DNA from: Paenibacillus sp. DMB5 | GTDB taxonomy: Bacteria; Bacillota; Bacilli; Paenibacillales; Paenibacillaceae | Direction of reading: 5' to 3' | Assembly: GCF_001517085.1 (NCBI RefSeq) | Contig: NZ_LRAC01000017.1 | Location: 1 to 64,000, forward strand | DNA: 64,000 nucleotides | Shown here: piece after piece, positions 27,620 to 36,964 of the stretch | Layout: the number at the start of each line of letters is the position of its first letter | Position numbering within the stretch: the first letter of the stretch is position 1 | Translations under genes and position numbers: made by a program | Notes under the pieces: model-generated | Told to the model about the DNA's origin: nothing | What the model saw: the letters and a program-made list of their open reading frames with translations, nothing else | Database searches by the model: none

Positions 27620-28648
27620 TTAATTGCTATGCTGAAGAGACAAACCGGCCAGCGAAGAAGCCTCAATGCGGTACGTTCCGGCTCCGATGGTTCCGCTGAC
27701 CCTCCCGCCCTTTACTGTTAACGGAAAATCCGTTTCCGGCTTTCCGAACGTTGTGCCGGCCTCTACCTGCACATCCGCTTTTTCCGGCCAGGCCAGATAG
27801 ACATTGCCTGCTGTATTGGACACGTCCCAGTGGCCGCCAACTTTTGAAGCTTCAATATGAATATTGCCTGCAACGCTTTCTGCCTTAATGGACGAGTAAG
27901 CATTTTTAACAGTCAGATTGCCGTTTACAGTCCGGATATCCAGCGGCCCTGTAACGTTTGTAGCATCAATGTTTCCGTTCACCACGGAGGCTGCTGCACT
28001 TTTTCCGGCACCCGCTAGCGTAACTACCCCGTTGTCCGTATGCAGGGTGAGCTCGCTCCCGCTCTCTTTTGCCGTAATATTGCCGTTATCCGCAGCTAAT
28101 GTAATGGTGCCGCCCGCTGTCACTTTAGACAAACGCACATTTCCATTGTTCAGCTCTGCCTTCACTCCTGACTTTACAGCTTTGGGAAGCGTAACCGTCA
28201 GATGAATGCTGGTATTATAGCGGGTACCCGCTCTGGCCGTTTCACTGTAAGTCTTGATGCTGAGCTCCTCGCCATCCTGCACTTTGATTCCGCTTTTGGC
28301 GGCTATATCCTCCGCTTCAGTACGGGATGCATGATCGACTACCACCCTTGTATGTACCTCTATCTGTGTGCCGCTGCCCTGTTTCAGTTCAATCGACCCG
28401 TTCACGCCGGTAATGGCGATTATCTCTGTGTCAGCGTCTAATTTGATGCTGGTTGTCCCTTTGTCAAAAGAATATCCCGACTCTGTCACCTCAACCGTAA
28501 CCGGCGTCTTCACTTGTCCGGCCGGCTTCGTTTCAAAAACAGCCTCATCCAGCTGCCGGGCAAGCACCCCGCTTCCGGACCCTGAGCCTGCATACAGCAG
28601 CACTGCTGCCGTAAATACCACCGCTGTAATTTTCACGGATTTTTTCAT
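27620..28648 (-). CDS. Secreted DUF4097-type beta-helix protein
   Basis: A 342-aa protein with an N-terminal signal sequence (KITAVVFTAAVLLYAGSG). The body is a long run of short beta strands with recurring NGN/DNG turns (LNNGNVRLSKV, DNGNITA, DNGVVTL, VNGNIDATNV, VNGNLTVKN), the DUF4097 adhesin-like pattern. No enzyme motif is seen. GGAGG lies 12 bp before the ATG. It is the first gene of an operon with the response regulator (gap 35 bp) and kinase, so it may be the envelope component sensed or controlled by them. This role is inference from position. Confidence 0.85.
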   Translation of the reverse strand: MKKSVKITAVVFTAAVLLYAGSGSGSGVLARQLDEAVFETKPAGQVKTPVTVEVTESGYSFDKGTTSIKLDADTEIIAITGVNGSIELKQGSGTQIEVHTRVVVDHASRTEAEDIAAKSGIKVQDGEELSIKTYSETARAGTRYNTSIHLTVTLPKAVKSGVKAELNNGNVRLSKVTAGGTITLAADNGNITAKESGSELTLHTDNGVVTLAGAGKSAAASVVNGNIDATNVTGPLDIRTVNGNLTVKNAYSSIKAESVAGNIHIEASKVGGHWDVSNTAGNVYLAWPEKADVQVEAGTTFGKPETDFPLTVKGGRVSGTIGAGTYRIEASSLAGLSLQHSN

Positions 28649-28727
28649 AAACCTTATTCCTCCCCCATCCCTTGTGATTGTTCGGCTTAATGGTATACCA
28701 CAAAGGATGAGAAAGGCTTTGCAGCCA

Positions 28728-28745
28728 GATTAGAGTTTGATTAGA
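28728..28745 (-). promoter_or_regulatory. Putative response-regulator binding site
   Basis: Two GATTAGA copies exactly 11 bp apart (28728 and 28739), about 80-97 bp upstream of the DUF4097 ATG. OmpR-type regulators commonly bind such tandem sites one helical turn apart, so autoregulation of the operon is likely. A TATACC hexamer follows in the operon direction. Confidence 0.5.
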
Positions 28746-28847
28746 AGGGCAGGGCAAAGCTTTTTCCTAATATGTAATAACATACCACCGCCAAGGCAAA
28801 TCCGTCTATTTCAGCATATACTCGTACCCGCCCATTCCCGCGGCAAT

Positions 28848-28882
28848 GCCAAAAAGACCACCCGGAGCCGGATGGCCTTTTC
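28848..28882 (-). terminator. Terminator of the GH87 gene
   Basis: On the minus strand AAAGGCCATCCGG pairs with CCGGGTGGTCTTT, followed by TTGGC. It lies just after the stop at 28896. Confidence 0.75.
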
Positions 28883-28895
28883 TAAATAACCTCTC

Positions 28896-31618
28896 TTACC
28901 AGTTGTTCCCCGAACCAGTAGCGGTGAAGCTGGCTGAAGCATTCACGAATTTACCCGCTGGCGCGCCTGTAACCGTATTGCCGCTAAACACTGAGCTGCC
29001 GGTTGCCGAGCCGTTGATATATACGCCGTAGGTTCCGGAATTCAGGATTGTGTTATTGGCATACGTCACTGAAATATTCGGAGCCGGTTCCTCCACAAAA
29101 ATCCCCGAGTACGTGCTGTCCTGGATCGTATTGCCGGATACGTTAACCGTGAGGTTCTGCGCCTTGCCGCTGTTGTTCAGCCAGTAAGCCCAGATTGCGC
29201 CGATCTGATAGCCGTAGTCACGGTGGGCTGAGCCTGTACGCAGCAGCTTGTTCCCCTGAATCGTCAGGTTGCCGGTCATGGACGGAGGATTAAAATTGGT
29301 GCCAAAAGAGATCCCGCCGCCTGTCCGCACAGTGTCCGTAAGCAGGTTGCCGATCACCTTGTTGTCCTTGCCGCCATAAATAGCGATGTTGTTGGCCAAG
29401 GTTGGAATCTGTACGGTATTGTAGCTAAACGTATTATTAGTATTCAAAAAAGCATCGGACCACATAGCCATGCCGTCGTCACCGCTGTTTCGCACCGAGT
29501 TGTTCGTAACGGTAGAGTTTGAAGTGCCCCGGTGCAGGTTGACGCCGTCCGCCCAGACATTGCGGATTCTGGAGTTGGATGCGGTAACGTTATCCGTCTG
29601 ATTCGTGAACCAGAAGCCTACTTTTACATGCTCGATCCACAGATTGTTGATGACCGAATTCGTACCATTGCCCTCGACCGCGGTAAGCCCGTTGTAATCG
29701 TCGCGGATGATGTCGCTGCCGCTGATTTTGAAATCGGACAGGGTTACATTTCCGCCTCTCAGATAAAAGCCCGCATAATTGCCGGACAGAGTAGAGTGCC
29801 AGACGCCTGCCCCTTTTACGGACACGCCGCTGTCGAGGTACAGTCTTGTTCCACTGCCGTCATAGCCGGCGCCTTTGCTGCCGTTGTTCAGATGAAAGGT
29901 TCCTGCGGGAATCCATACGCCCTTGTAGGAGCCGCCGGAGTTTTTGACAGCAGCAATTGCGTTGTTAAAAGCCGCCGTATCATCTGCACCGTCGTTTGCT
30001 ACAGCACCATATGAGGTAACAGCTACGTAGTTGGACGGCATTGTAAGCGCCGCAGGAACGGCTTCTGTTTCAAGCAAATCTACTGTGACATATGCAGTTG
30101 AGCCAAAATTCAGATTGGACGCATTGCGCTGCAGCTTGATGACCGTTCGGCCGGATAGGCTTTATCGAGCAGGACAGACACTTCATCGTACATATGTGCA
30201 GGTGTGGTCGAAGCCGCATTCGGATTGTTGGACCAGCGGACCTCTCCGCCCTCTGTCCCCCATTCCCCATAGTTCCAGCTGTATTTGGAGGTCAGATTGA
30301 TGTCTTTAAAAAGCGTTCCGCCCACATACATGCTGACCGCCGACTCTATGCCCGTTCCCGACGCATTATCCGGGATCGCATAGCGGATTGTTACACCCTG
30401 CGCGGGTTTGGCGAGCGTTATCTGCACGTACTGGCCTGCTGCGGTCAGCTTGACCGCTTTTCTGCCCGAGGCTTCGGAAGCGAGCTCCCCGGCTGTGGTG
30501 GACGGACCGATGAGCGCTCCGGTGTAGGCGGCATTCTCAGCTTCGTAGGTGTCGTAAGGCATCGTTGCCCCAAAAGCTCCCGCCGATGGCGTAGGTGTTG
30601 GAACCGGCGTGGCTGTTGGTACTGGTGTTGCGGTCGGTGTCGCTGTCGGCGCGGCCGTCGGGGCAGGTGTGGCTGTCGCCGTCGGTGCCGGGGTAGGAGT
30701 GACAGTGCCGGAGCCGTATACCTCAAGCTCTGCGGCCTGGCCTCCGGTTGCCCCGCTGTTCGCTGTAAAATTCACTCTCACGTATCTGGCTGAAGCTGCT
30801 GTAAAGGTAATGGATACCGTATTGCTTGCAGCCGGGTTAAAGGTATACGTCTGGGAAGCGGCAAGCGTGCTGTATGAGGTATTATTGGTACTGCCCTGTA
30901 CAGACAGGGTCTGCGTTCTTGTGCCCCAGCCGGACGGGAGCTTGAGTACTACAGTGTGAACCGTCTGTGTGCTGCCGAGATCGACAGTCAGCGTGTTCGG
31001 ATAGCTGTTAGCTGCCCCCTCGTAATAGCTGGATGCATTCCCGTCCACCGCATTGGCTGCGGGAAAACCGGAGAAGGCGTTGTTTGCGGTAATGCTTTTG
31101 TTAAGGGCCAGATTGGCTCCCTGTGACAGATCCAGGGACAGATTGTCCAGATTAACGTTGCCGCTGTCTGCTGTATCAAATTTGTACGTGATTGTGCTGC
31201 TGCCTGCACTCAGGGCAACCGTCTCTGAGGCAACCTCCCAGCTGTTCCAGTCGGCTGTTGCCGGAAGTGAAATTTGCTTCAGCTTGGTGCCGTTCACGTA
31301 CAGGCTTAGAGTTTTGGCGGAGCCCGTACCGTTGGCATATCTCAGGGCAGCCGTGTAATTACCTGCTGGTGAAACGCTTACATTAAACTTCGCAGAAGCA
31401 TTTCCTTTGTTGCTGTCCGTGAACCCGCCCGCGAATCCGGTTCCGGTATAGCCGGTATGGTCAGACGCGGGTGCCGCCCCTCCGGACAGTACAGCCGACT
31501 CCGCTTCATACGTCAGCGCCACCGCCAGTGCTTTTGGAGCGCCGGGAAACTGCAGAACCGCCATAGCCAGAACCAGAAGATAGACCATAAGCCTGCTGGT
31601 GCTTGATTTTCTCAACAT
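28896..31618 (-). pseudogene. Modular GH87 alpha-1,3-glucanase/mycodextranase, frameshifted
   Basis: Two frames make one secreted protein of about 900 aa. In order: signal peptide (to about residue 32), a CBM6/35-like module (LTYEAESAVL), an F5/8-type CBM32-like module (NLALNKSITANNAF..VDGNASSYYEG), a Pro/Thr linker (about 40 residues), a third beta module (YDTYEAENAAYTG), and a right-handed beta-helix catalytic domain. The helix carries WADGVNLHRG and, 23 and 24 residues on, the Asp pair in GDDGMAMWSD, the same spacing as the three catalytic Asp known in GH87. The break is near 30148; one G restores PAGTVIKLQRNASNLNFG. It would degrade alpha-1,3-glucan outside the cell. Confidence 0.82.
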
Positions 31619-31657
31619 TACTTTCCCTCCCGTATGTTACTATCTTGTGCTGCCTGT

Positions 31658-31677
31658 CTGCATCAGACCTGATGCAG
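31658..31677. promoter_or_regulatory. Perfect inverted repeat upstream of the GH87 gene
   Basis: CTGCATCAG-AC-CTGATGCAG, 9+2+9 bp, lies about 40 bp before the ATG. It is just downstream of a TATTAT hexamer (near 31698-31703, minus strand), where a repressor would block transcription. It could alternatively act as an RNA hairpin. Confidence 0.5.
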
Positions 31678-31880
31678 CATATTGTGGAAGCAGCTTTATA
31701 ATAAAGGGTTTTGGCCGCAGTATCCGGACCTGTTAATGGTGGAATCCGGACATTTAGTGCGGGCAGCTCAATGGACATAAAGAAAATCACGGGAGGAGAA
31801 CTTTTGCGGTGCAGGACTTCTGCGGGCCCAGGACTCTAATGGTACAATCCGTTTTACTCGACTGGCTGGGTGTGGCGAAA

Positions 31881-32036
31881 TCAAAGGCATTTTTGCCTCT
31901 CATTTCGCGTGTTCAGCCAAATATGCCGGATTCAAAGGCATTTTTGCCTCTCATTTCGCGCGTTCAGCCGAATGTGCCAGATTCAAGGGCATTTTTGCCT
32001 CTCATTTCGCGTGTTCAGCCAAATATGCCAGATTCA
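31881..32036. repeat. 51-bp tandem repeat array, three units
   Basis: Cores beginning TCAAAGGCATTTTTGCCT or TCAAGGGC.. start at 31881, 31932 and 31983, a 51-bp period identical to the array at 1-235 with the same core. It sits in the divergent gap between the GH87 gene and the response regulator. Confidence 0.88.
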
Positions 32037-32062
32037 GAGTTTCGGCCTGTTGAGAGAAAATT

Positions 32063-32089
32063 TTTACACCAATTAATCAAACTTATAAT
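32063..32089 (+). promoter_or_regulatory. Probable promoter of the regulator-ABC-kinase operon
   Basis: TTTACA (32063-32068) and perfect TATAAT (32084-32089) with a short 15-bp spacer, about 80 bp before the regulator ATG and directly after the 51-bp array. Confidence 0.5.
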
Positions 32090-32167
32090 GTAACATTAAA
32101 TATGTACGAAGCCATCCCTTATCGCGTAAAGCAAAGCAAGCATCATTTAAGATCGGAGAACCCCCAA

Positions 32168-32848
32168 ATGCCAAACATTCTAATCATAGAAGACCAGGAA
32201 GACCTAAACCTCCTGCTGGCCGAGGCTTTGCAAAGGGCCGGTTATACAGTTACTTCCGCATACAACGGTCCGGACGGGCTCAAGGCCATCCGCAGTAACC
32301 CTTATGATCTGATCCTGCTGGACATTATGCTTCCTTTTCTGAACGGGGATACCCTTCTGCAGGAAGCCCGGACCATCACCGACATCCCGGTCATCATCAT
32401 CTCTGCCAAGGACCAGGTGGACACCAAAATCGATCTGCTGAAGCTCGGAGCAGATGATTATATTACTAAACCGTTTGATTTGGGTGAGGTTGCCGCCAGG
32501 GTGGAATCCAGTCTGCGCCGCTCAGGTAAACAGTCTGCGGCTGCAACGATAAGCCGTTATAAGGACCTGGTGCTGGACAGCGGCAGTAAGCGGGTAAGCG
32601 CCTCAGGAGCTGCACTTGAGCTGACGGCCAGGGAATACAGCATTCTCGAGCTGCTGATGACGAACCAGGGCAAGGTTTTTACCAAAGCCAATCTGTATGA
32701 GTCACTGTGGGAGGATGAATACCTTGGAGATGACAACGCGGTAAAGACGCATATGAGCAACCTACGCAGTAAGCTGAAGAAAGCAAACCAGACTCAGGAG
32801 TACATAGAAACAGTCTGGGGGCTTGGCTACCGGCTGTATAAAGAATAG
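32168..32848 (+). CDS. OmpR-family response regulator
   Basis: A 226-aa regulator with acidic pocket EDQED, phospho-acceptor Asp52 (LILLDIMLPF), TKPFDLGE, and a C-terminal winged helix (LTAREYSILELLMTNQG, NAVKTHMSNLRSKL, VWGLGYRLYKE). The ATG at 32168 follows GGAG; the frame is open further upstream without a ribosome binding site. It is the first gene of an operon with an ABC exporter and a kinase, the arrangement used for sensing and resisting peptide antibiotics. Confidence 0.92.
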   Translation: MPNILIIEDQEDLNLLLAEALQRAGYTVTSAYNGPDGLKAIRSNPYDLILLDIMLPFLNGDTLLQEARTITDIPVIIISAKDQVDTKIDLLKLGADDYITKPFDLGEVAARVESSLRRSGKQSAAATISRYKDLVLDSGSKRVSASGAALELTAREYSILELLMTNQGKVFTKANLYESLWEDEYLGDDNAVKTHMSNLRSKLKKANQTQEYIETVWGLGYRLYKE

Positions 32849-32935
32849 CGGACCGGGCCGGCGGATTAATTAATATTCTTAACCTTTTCTTAACCACCGG
32901 GAATTATTCTGTTGTCAGGAAGGAGAGATTAACAG

Positions 32936-33862
32936 ATGAAATCCTATGTACTTAGAACACACAAGCTCACCAAACAATACGGCAACGCCCCCGCTGCGCT
33001 GCAGGAAGCCTCCATCTCACTGGAATCCGGTAAAATCTACGGGCTGATCGGCCAGAACGGCGCCGGGAAAACGACCTTGATGCGTCTCGTAGCCGGACTG
33101 TCTTTTCCGACTGGGGGGACGCTTGAGCTGTTCGGGCATACAGGGGAGCGCGCCCTTCAGACAGAGCGGAAAAGACTGGGCTGTATGATCGAGCATCCCG
33201 GTTACGTTCCCCATATGAGCGCACGGGATAATTTGCGGTTTTACCGGCTGATGCGCGGGATTCCCGGCCATGAGATTGAGGATGAGCTGCTGGAGCTGAC
33301 CGGACTGGGCAGTACCGGAAAAAAGAAAGCCAGGGACTTTTCCCTCGGCATGAAGCAGCGTCTGGGCATTGCCATTGCCCTGCTTGGCAGCCCGGAGCTG
33401 CTGATTCTGGATGAGCCGATCAACGGGCTTGACCCGCTGGGCGTCGTCGAAATCCGCGAACTGCTGAAGCGGCTATGCGGGCAGCGTCAGCTCACTATCC
33501 TGATCTCCAGCCATAATCTGCCCGAGCTGTACCAGACGGCGACTGATTATATTTTTCTGCATCAGGGCCGGATCAGAGAGAGTCTTACCCTGGAGCAGCT
33601 GGATGAAAACTGCAGGCAATACCTCCGCATCGGCAGTGACCAGCCGGACAAGGTTGCAGGCATTCTGGAGCTGCAGCTCCATACAACCCGGTATACGGTT
33701 ATGCCGGACCATTCCATCAAGCTGTATGATTATGTGCAGGATAAGGAAAAGGTAAGCCGGGCGCTGCACGACAACGGTGTGCTTGTATCGGAATTTTCAG
33801 TCCAGGGCGATACGCTGGAGAACTACTTTTTGTCCCTGATTGGCGGTGATTCACATGCTTAA
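32936..33862 (+). CDS. ABC exporter ATP-binding protein (BcrA/NatA-like)
   Basis: A 308-aa ATPase: Walker A GQNGAGKTT, signature FSLGMKQRLGIAIALLG, Walker B LLILDEPINGLDP, H-loop ISSHNL, followed by a 90-residue C-terminal extension typical of lantibiotic/bacitracin exporters. AAGGAGAG lies before the ATG. It overlaps the permease gene by 8 bp. Confidence 0.92.
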   Translation: MKSYVLRTHKLTKQYGNAPAALQEASISLESGKIYGLIGQNGAGKTTLMRLVAGLSFPTGGTLELFGHTGERALQTERKRLGCMIEHPGYVPHMSARDNLRFYRLMRGIPGHEIEDELLELTGLGSTGKKKARDFSLGMKQRLGIAIALLGSPELLILDEPINGLDPLGVVEIRELLKRLCGQRQLTILISSHNLPELYQTATDYIFLHQGRIRESLTLEQLDENCRQYLRIGSDQPDKVAGILELQLHTTRYTVMPDHSIKLYDYVQDKEKVSRALHDNGVLVSEFSVQGDTLENYFLSLIGGDSHA

Positions 33863-34646
33863 CCTTATTCAGGCAGATCTGTTCAAGCTGCGAAAATCTG
33901 CGGCACTCAAGCTTCTCCTTGCCATAACAACGGTGTGTGCAGTGGTGATGGCGGTCTTTGCCCGCCTGATCCCCGAAGGCAGTCTGGATGCCGGAGCCAC
34001 CGGCCTTGGCTTCCTGTTCTCCGATGTAAATGTCATCAGCATTCTCGGCGGGGTTGCTGCCGGCCTGCTGGTTTGCGGTGATCTGGACAACAAAACAATC
34101 CATGATGCGGTTGCGAACGGGTACAGCCGGTTTACATTGCTTGCCGGAAAAGCGGCTGTCTTCAGCCTAATGGTTGTATTGCTGCTCCTCCCTTATGCCG
34201 TCATTACCTGGATTGCGCTGGGCACCGGCGCTGAGTTCAGTATGGGCTCGGCGGCTCTCGGGTTCCTGAATGTGCTGACGAGCGGCAGCAGCGTTACCGC
34301 CGCAGGGGCTCCCAGGATGCTGGCTGTTATACTGAGTCTGCTTATCGTATATGCAGCACAGCTGAGCATCTGTCTGCCAGTCGCTTTTTGGATTAAAAAG
34401 CCGGTTATTGTGGTCGCTATTGCTTACGGATTCTCGATGCTTACGGGACAATTAATGCAGTTAAGTGCACGTCTTCCAGTGCTTAAGCATGTGCTGGCTG
34501 TAACGCCGTATGGGGAAAATTATATTTTCATCACACCGGCTACGGCAGCGGGTGATATGCTTACAGCCATTCTGGTTAGTGCAGGCTTTGCTGCTGTAAT
34601 GCTTGGACTATCCTATCTGCTATTCCGCAGAACAGAGCTGAAATAG
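33855..34646 (+). CDS. ABC exporter permease
   Basis: A 263-aa protein with about six membrane helices and the LIQADLFKLRKSAALKLLL start usual in BcrB/NatB-like exporters. The ATG at 33855 overlaps the end of the ATPase gene and follows GGCGGTG. No substrate-binding partner is encoded, fitting an exporter. Likely cargo is an antimicrobial peptide or sodium-like ion; the sequence does not decide. Confidence 0.88.
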   Translation: MLNLIQADLFKLRKSAALKLLLAITTVCAVVMAVFARLIPEGSLDAGATGLGFLFSDVNVISILGGVAAGLLVCGDLDNKTIHDAVANGYSRFTLLAGKAAVFSLMVVLLLLPYAVITWIALGTGAEFSMGSAALGFLNVLTSGSSVTAAGAPRMLAVILSLLIVYAAQLSICLPVAFWIKKPVIVVAIAYGFSMLTGQLMQLSARLPVLKHVLAVTPYGENYIFITPATAAGDMLTAILVSAGFAAVMLGLSYLLFRRTELK

Positions 34647-34662
34647 GATTAAAGGAAGGGTT

Positions 34663-35598
34663 GTGGGTTACTTGCTTCTTGCCGCCGGAATAACTGCCGT
34701 TATCTTAATAGCCGGGCTTGCCTGGCATAATCTCTTGATCCGGCGGCAGCTGCAGAGCATCAACCGGCAGCTGGACAAACGCCTGAGGGAGAATACCCGC
34801 CAGCCGCTCCGGCTTGAGCTGATGAACAAGGAGCTGACGCTGCTCGCGAGTCACATTAATAAATGCCTGAAGGCGGAGGAAAAACTCCGCCTTCAAGGCA
34901 TTCAGGAGGAGCGGGAGCTCCGGGAGCTGATCGCGAACATCTCACATGATCTGCGTACTCCGCTGACAGCGATCAGGGGTTATCAGCAGCTGGTGATGGA
35001 CGAGGGTCTGACCCCCGGACAGCAGAATAAGCTGCAGACAGCGCAAAAGCATGCACAGGCGCTGGGGCAGCTGATTGATCATTTTTTTGAGTATTCCTAT
35101 CTGCTGCAGACTGAGCCTGAGCTGAAGGTAGAGGAGATTAACCTGAGCAATTACACAGCTGAATGTCTTGCCGCCTCCGTCGCTGTACTGGAGGAGCACC
35201 GGCTTGGAGTTGAGCTTGTGGAAGCAGCACCAGTATTCGTGTGTGCAGATAAAGAACTCCTGTCCAGAATCATACACAATCTGATCCGTAACGGAATTCA
35301 GCATGCAGACGGTATCCTTACGGTGAAAGTTATATTATCTGAGGACGGCAGCCGTGGCGTCCTGTCGTTCAGCAATCCGGTCAGCAGTGCTTCTTCCGTG
35401 AATGCCGGACGGCTGTTCGAGCGTTTTTATACCGGTGATCAAGCCAGACGCGGCGGCTCCGGCCTGGGCTTGTCGATTGTCAGGCTCCTCGCGGAGCAAA
35501 TGGGCGGCGCGGCCTTAGCAACCATCCAAGAGGGGCTTCTCGAGATTCGGGTGGAGCTGCCGCTGGCCGCCAGAACCGGTACAGCTGCAAGTGATTAA
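34663..35598 (+). CDS. Sensor histidine kinase, short N-terminus
   Basis: A 311-aa kinase with a single membrane helix at residues 2-22 and no large extracellular sensor. The H-box is ANISHDLRTPLTAIRGYQQL, with N-box IIHNLIRNGIQHADG and G2 GGSGLGLSIVRLLAEQMGG. Kinases this simple usually sense through a partner transporter, here the ABC exporter 16 bp upstream. The GTG start follows AAAGGAAGG. Confidence 0.9.
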   Translation: MGYLLLAAGITAVILIAGLAWHNLLIRRQLQSINRQLDKRLRENTRQPLRLELMNKELTLLASHINKCLKAEEKLRLQGIQEERELRELIANISHDLRTPLTAIRGYQQLVMDEGLTPGQQNKLQTAQKHAQALGQLIDHFFEYSYLLQTEPELKVEEINLSNYTAECLAASVAVLEEHRLGVELVEAAPVFVCADKELLSRIIHNLIRNGIQHADGILTVKVILSEDGSRGVLSFSNPVSSASSVNAGRLFERFYTGDQARRGGSGLGLSIVRLLAEQMGGAALATIQEGLLEIRVELPLAARTGTAASD

Positions 35599-35616
35599 TG
35601 ATATGAATGCTGCTGT

Positions 35617-35901
35617 TTAGGACTGCCCTTTCTCTGCAAGCTGCTCCTGGGCCAGGCGGATCATTTCCCTGACCATGGAGCCGCCGATTCTGCCGCCGAT
35701 ATGTCCGGCCTCTTCGGTTGTCAGGTTCCCGTTATTGCCGGACTGCAGCGGAATGCCAAGCTCCTTGGCCACTTCATATTTCACATCATCCGGGTGGTTC
35801 GGATCCACCGTGTATCCTTCACGCCTCATTACATCAGCCTTGAAGTTCTGCATGCCCTGCGCTGCCCCCGGTACTGCATATTTCCGGTTTCTTCTTGCCA
35901 T
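35617..35901 (-). CDS. Alpha/beta-type small acid-soluble spore protein
   Basis: The C-terminal part has the SASP pattern: KYEVAKELGIPL (the region cut by the germination protease), GNLTTEEAGHIGGRIGGSMV and REMIRLAQEQL. SASPs coat and protect spore DNA. At 94 aa it is longer than the usual 60-75 because of a basic N-terminal extension (MARRNRKYAVPGAAQGM). GGGAGAG precedes the ATG. The gap to the upstream gene is only 31 bp, so the promoter must lie inside that gene or be shared. This gene marks the organism as an endospore former. Confidence 0.92.
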   Translation of the reverse strand: MARRNRKYAVPGAAQGMQNFKADVMRREGYTVDPNHPDDVKYEVAKELGIPLQSGNNGNLTTEEAGHIGGRIGGSMVREMIRLAQEQLAEKGQS

Positions 35902-35932
35902 CCTGCTTCACTCTCCCTTAGGGTTATTCGTT

Positions 35933-36868
35933 TTAATTTCCCCTAAGGTTCTTCTTTGTATTCAACAATCTTAACGAGTAATCATCGATCAGACTGCGCA
36001 TGGCAAGCCTCGATACCCAGCCTTCCGGGATGCCGCTCAGCCCGTAATAAGCTCCGGCAATCTGGCCGTATACCGCTCCGGTGGTGTCGGCATCATTGCC
36101 CAGATTGACAGCGAGCAGCGCCCCCTCGGCAAAGGTAGAAGACCGGTGAAAGGCCCAAAGAGCAGCTTCCAGGGATTCTACCACGTAACCGCTGCCTTGA
36201 ATTTCCGGCGGCTCTTTATGTTTATAAGAGCCTTGCCTGATATCCAGAATATGCGGTGTCAATTCATCGTCTTTCAGCCAGCCTGTGAAGGTTTCCGGAG
36301 CCAGAATGTCCTCCTTGCTCCAGCCGTGCAGGCCGGCCAGTATATAGGCGGCCATCAGGCGGGAGGCGCTGAGGCATTCCGCTGCACCATGGGTAGTCCT
36401 GGAGCTGAGCGCGGCATAGCGGATAGCCTCAGCCGGATTGGCCGCATAATACAGCACAACAGGAGCCAGCCGCATAATGGAGCCGTTTCCTGCCGCCAGC
36501 GGATCAGCGGAGCCGCTGTAGGCCCCGCCGCCGGCTTCATATTTAAGCAGCGCAGCCCGCGTGGCATTGCCGATGTCAAAGCATTCCCCGGTGCTGCTCA
36601 GATATCCTTCGCGGAACCATTTCAGGTACCTCTGCATCTGGTCGGCGGGATCAAAGCCCTGCTGTTCCAGCAGGCTTTCCGCCAGACAAAGTGCCATTGA
36701 TGTATCATCGGTCCACTCTCCTGGCTGCAGTCCAAAGACCCCGCCGCCGATTATATCGTCCATGGGCGCAAAGGTACCCGGGGCTTTGAACTCCACAGTC
36801 GTTCCAAGCGCATCGCCGGCAGCCAGCCCGTGCAGGCATCCGCGATAGCGGTCTTTACTTAATACCAT
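35933..36868 (-). CDS. ADP-ribosylglycohydrolase family protein
   Basis: A 311-aa DraG/ARH-type protein. The family's dinuclear metal site is visible as GLAAGDALGTTVEF, GEWTDDTSMAL and NLGNDADTTGAVYGQIAGAYYG. Such enzymes remove ADP-ribose from proteins or small molecules. AGGAGGATG lies 6 bp before the ATG. It is followed by the SASP gene on the same strand. The target is unknown. Confidence 0.92.
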   Translation of the reverse strand: MVLSKDRYRGCLHGLAAGDALGTTVEFKAPGTFAPMDDIIGGGVFGLQPGEWTDDTSMALCLAESLLEQQGFDPADQMQRYLKWFREGYLSSTGECFDIGNATRAALLKYEAGGGAYSGSADPLAAGNGSIMRLAPVVLYYAANPAEAIRYAALSSRTTHGAAECLSASRLMAAYILAGLHGWSKEDILAPETFTGWLKDDELTPHILDIRQGSYKHKEPPEIQGSGYVVESLEAALWAFHRSSTFAEGALLAVNLGNDADTTGAVYGQIAGAYYGLSGIPEGWVSRLAMRSLIDDYSLRLLNTKKNLRGN

Positions 36869-36892
36869 AAATTCATCCTCCTTATGGTTGAT

Positions 36893-36940
36893 GTAATAAA
36901 GCGGCTCTCAGAGCTATTAAACACATTCTCTGAGAGCCGC
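36893..36940 (-). terminator. Terminator of the oxidoreductase gene
   Basis: GCGGCTCTCAGAG and CTCTGAGAGCCGC form a perfect 13-bp stem, followed on the minus strand by TTTATTA. Confidence 0.85.
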
Positions 36941-36964
36941 AGCAGATATTATAAGAGCATGAAA

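Noticed and set aside
31506..31790. Minus-strand frame upstream of the GH87 gene
   Set aside because: No ribosome binding site; it overlaps the likely promoter and the palindrome and has no recognisable domain.
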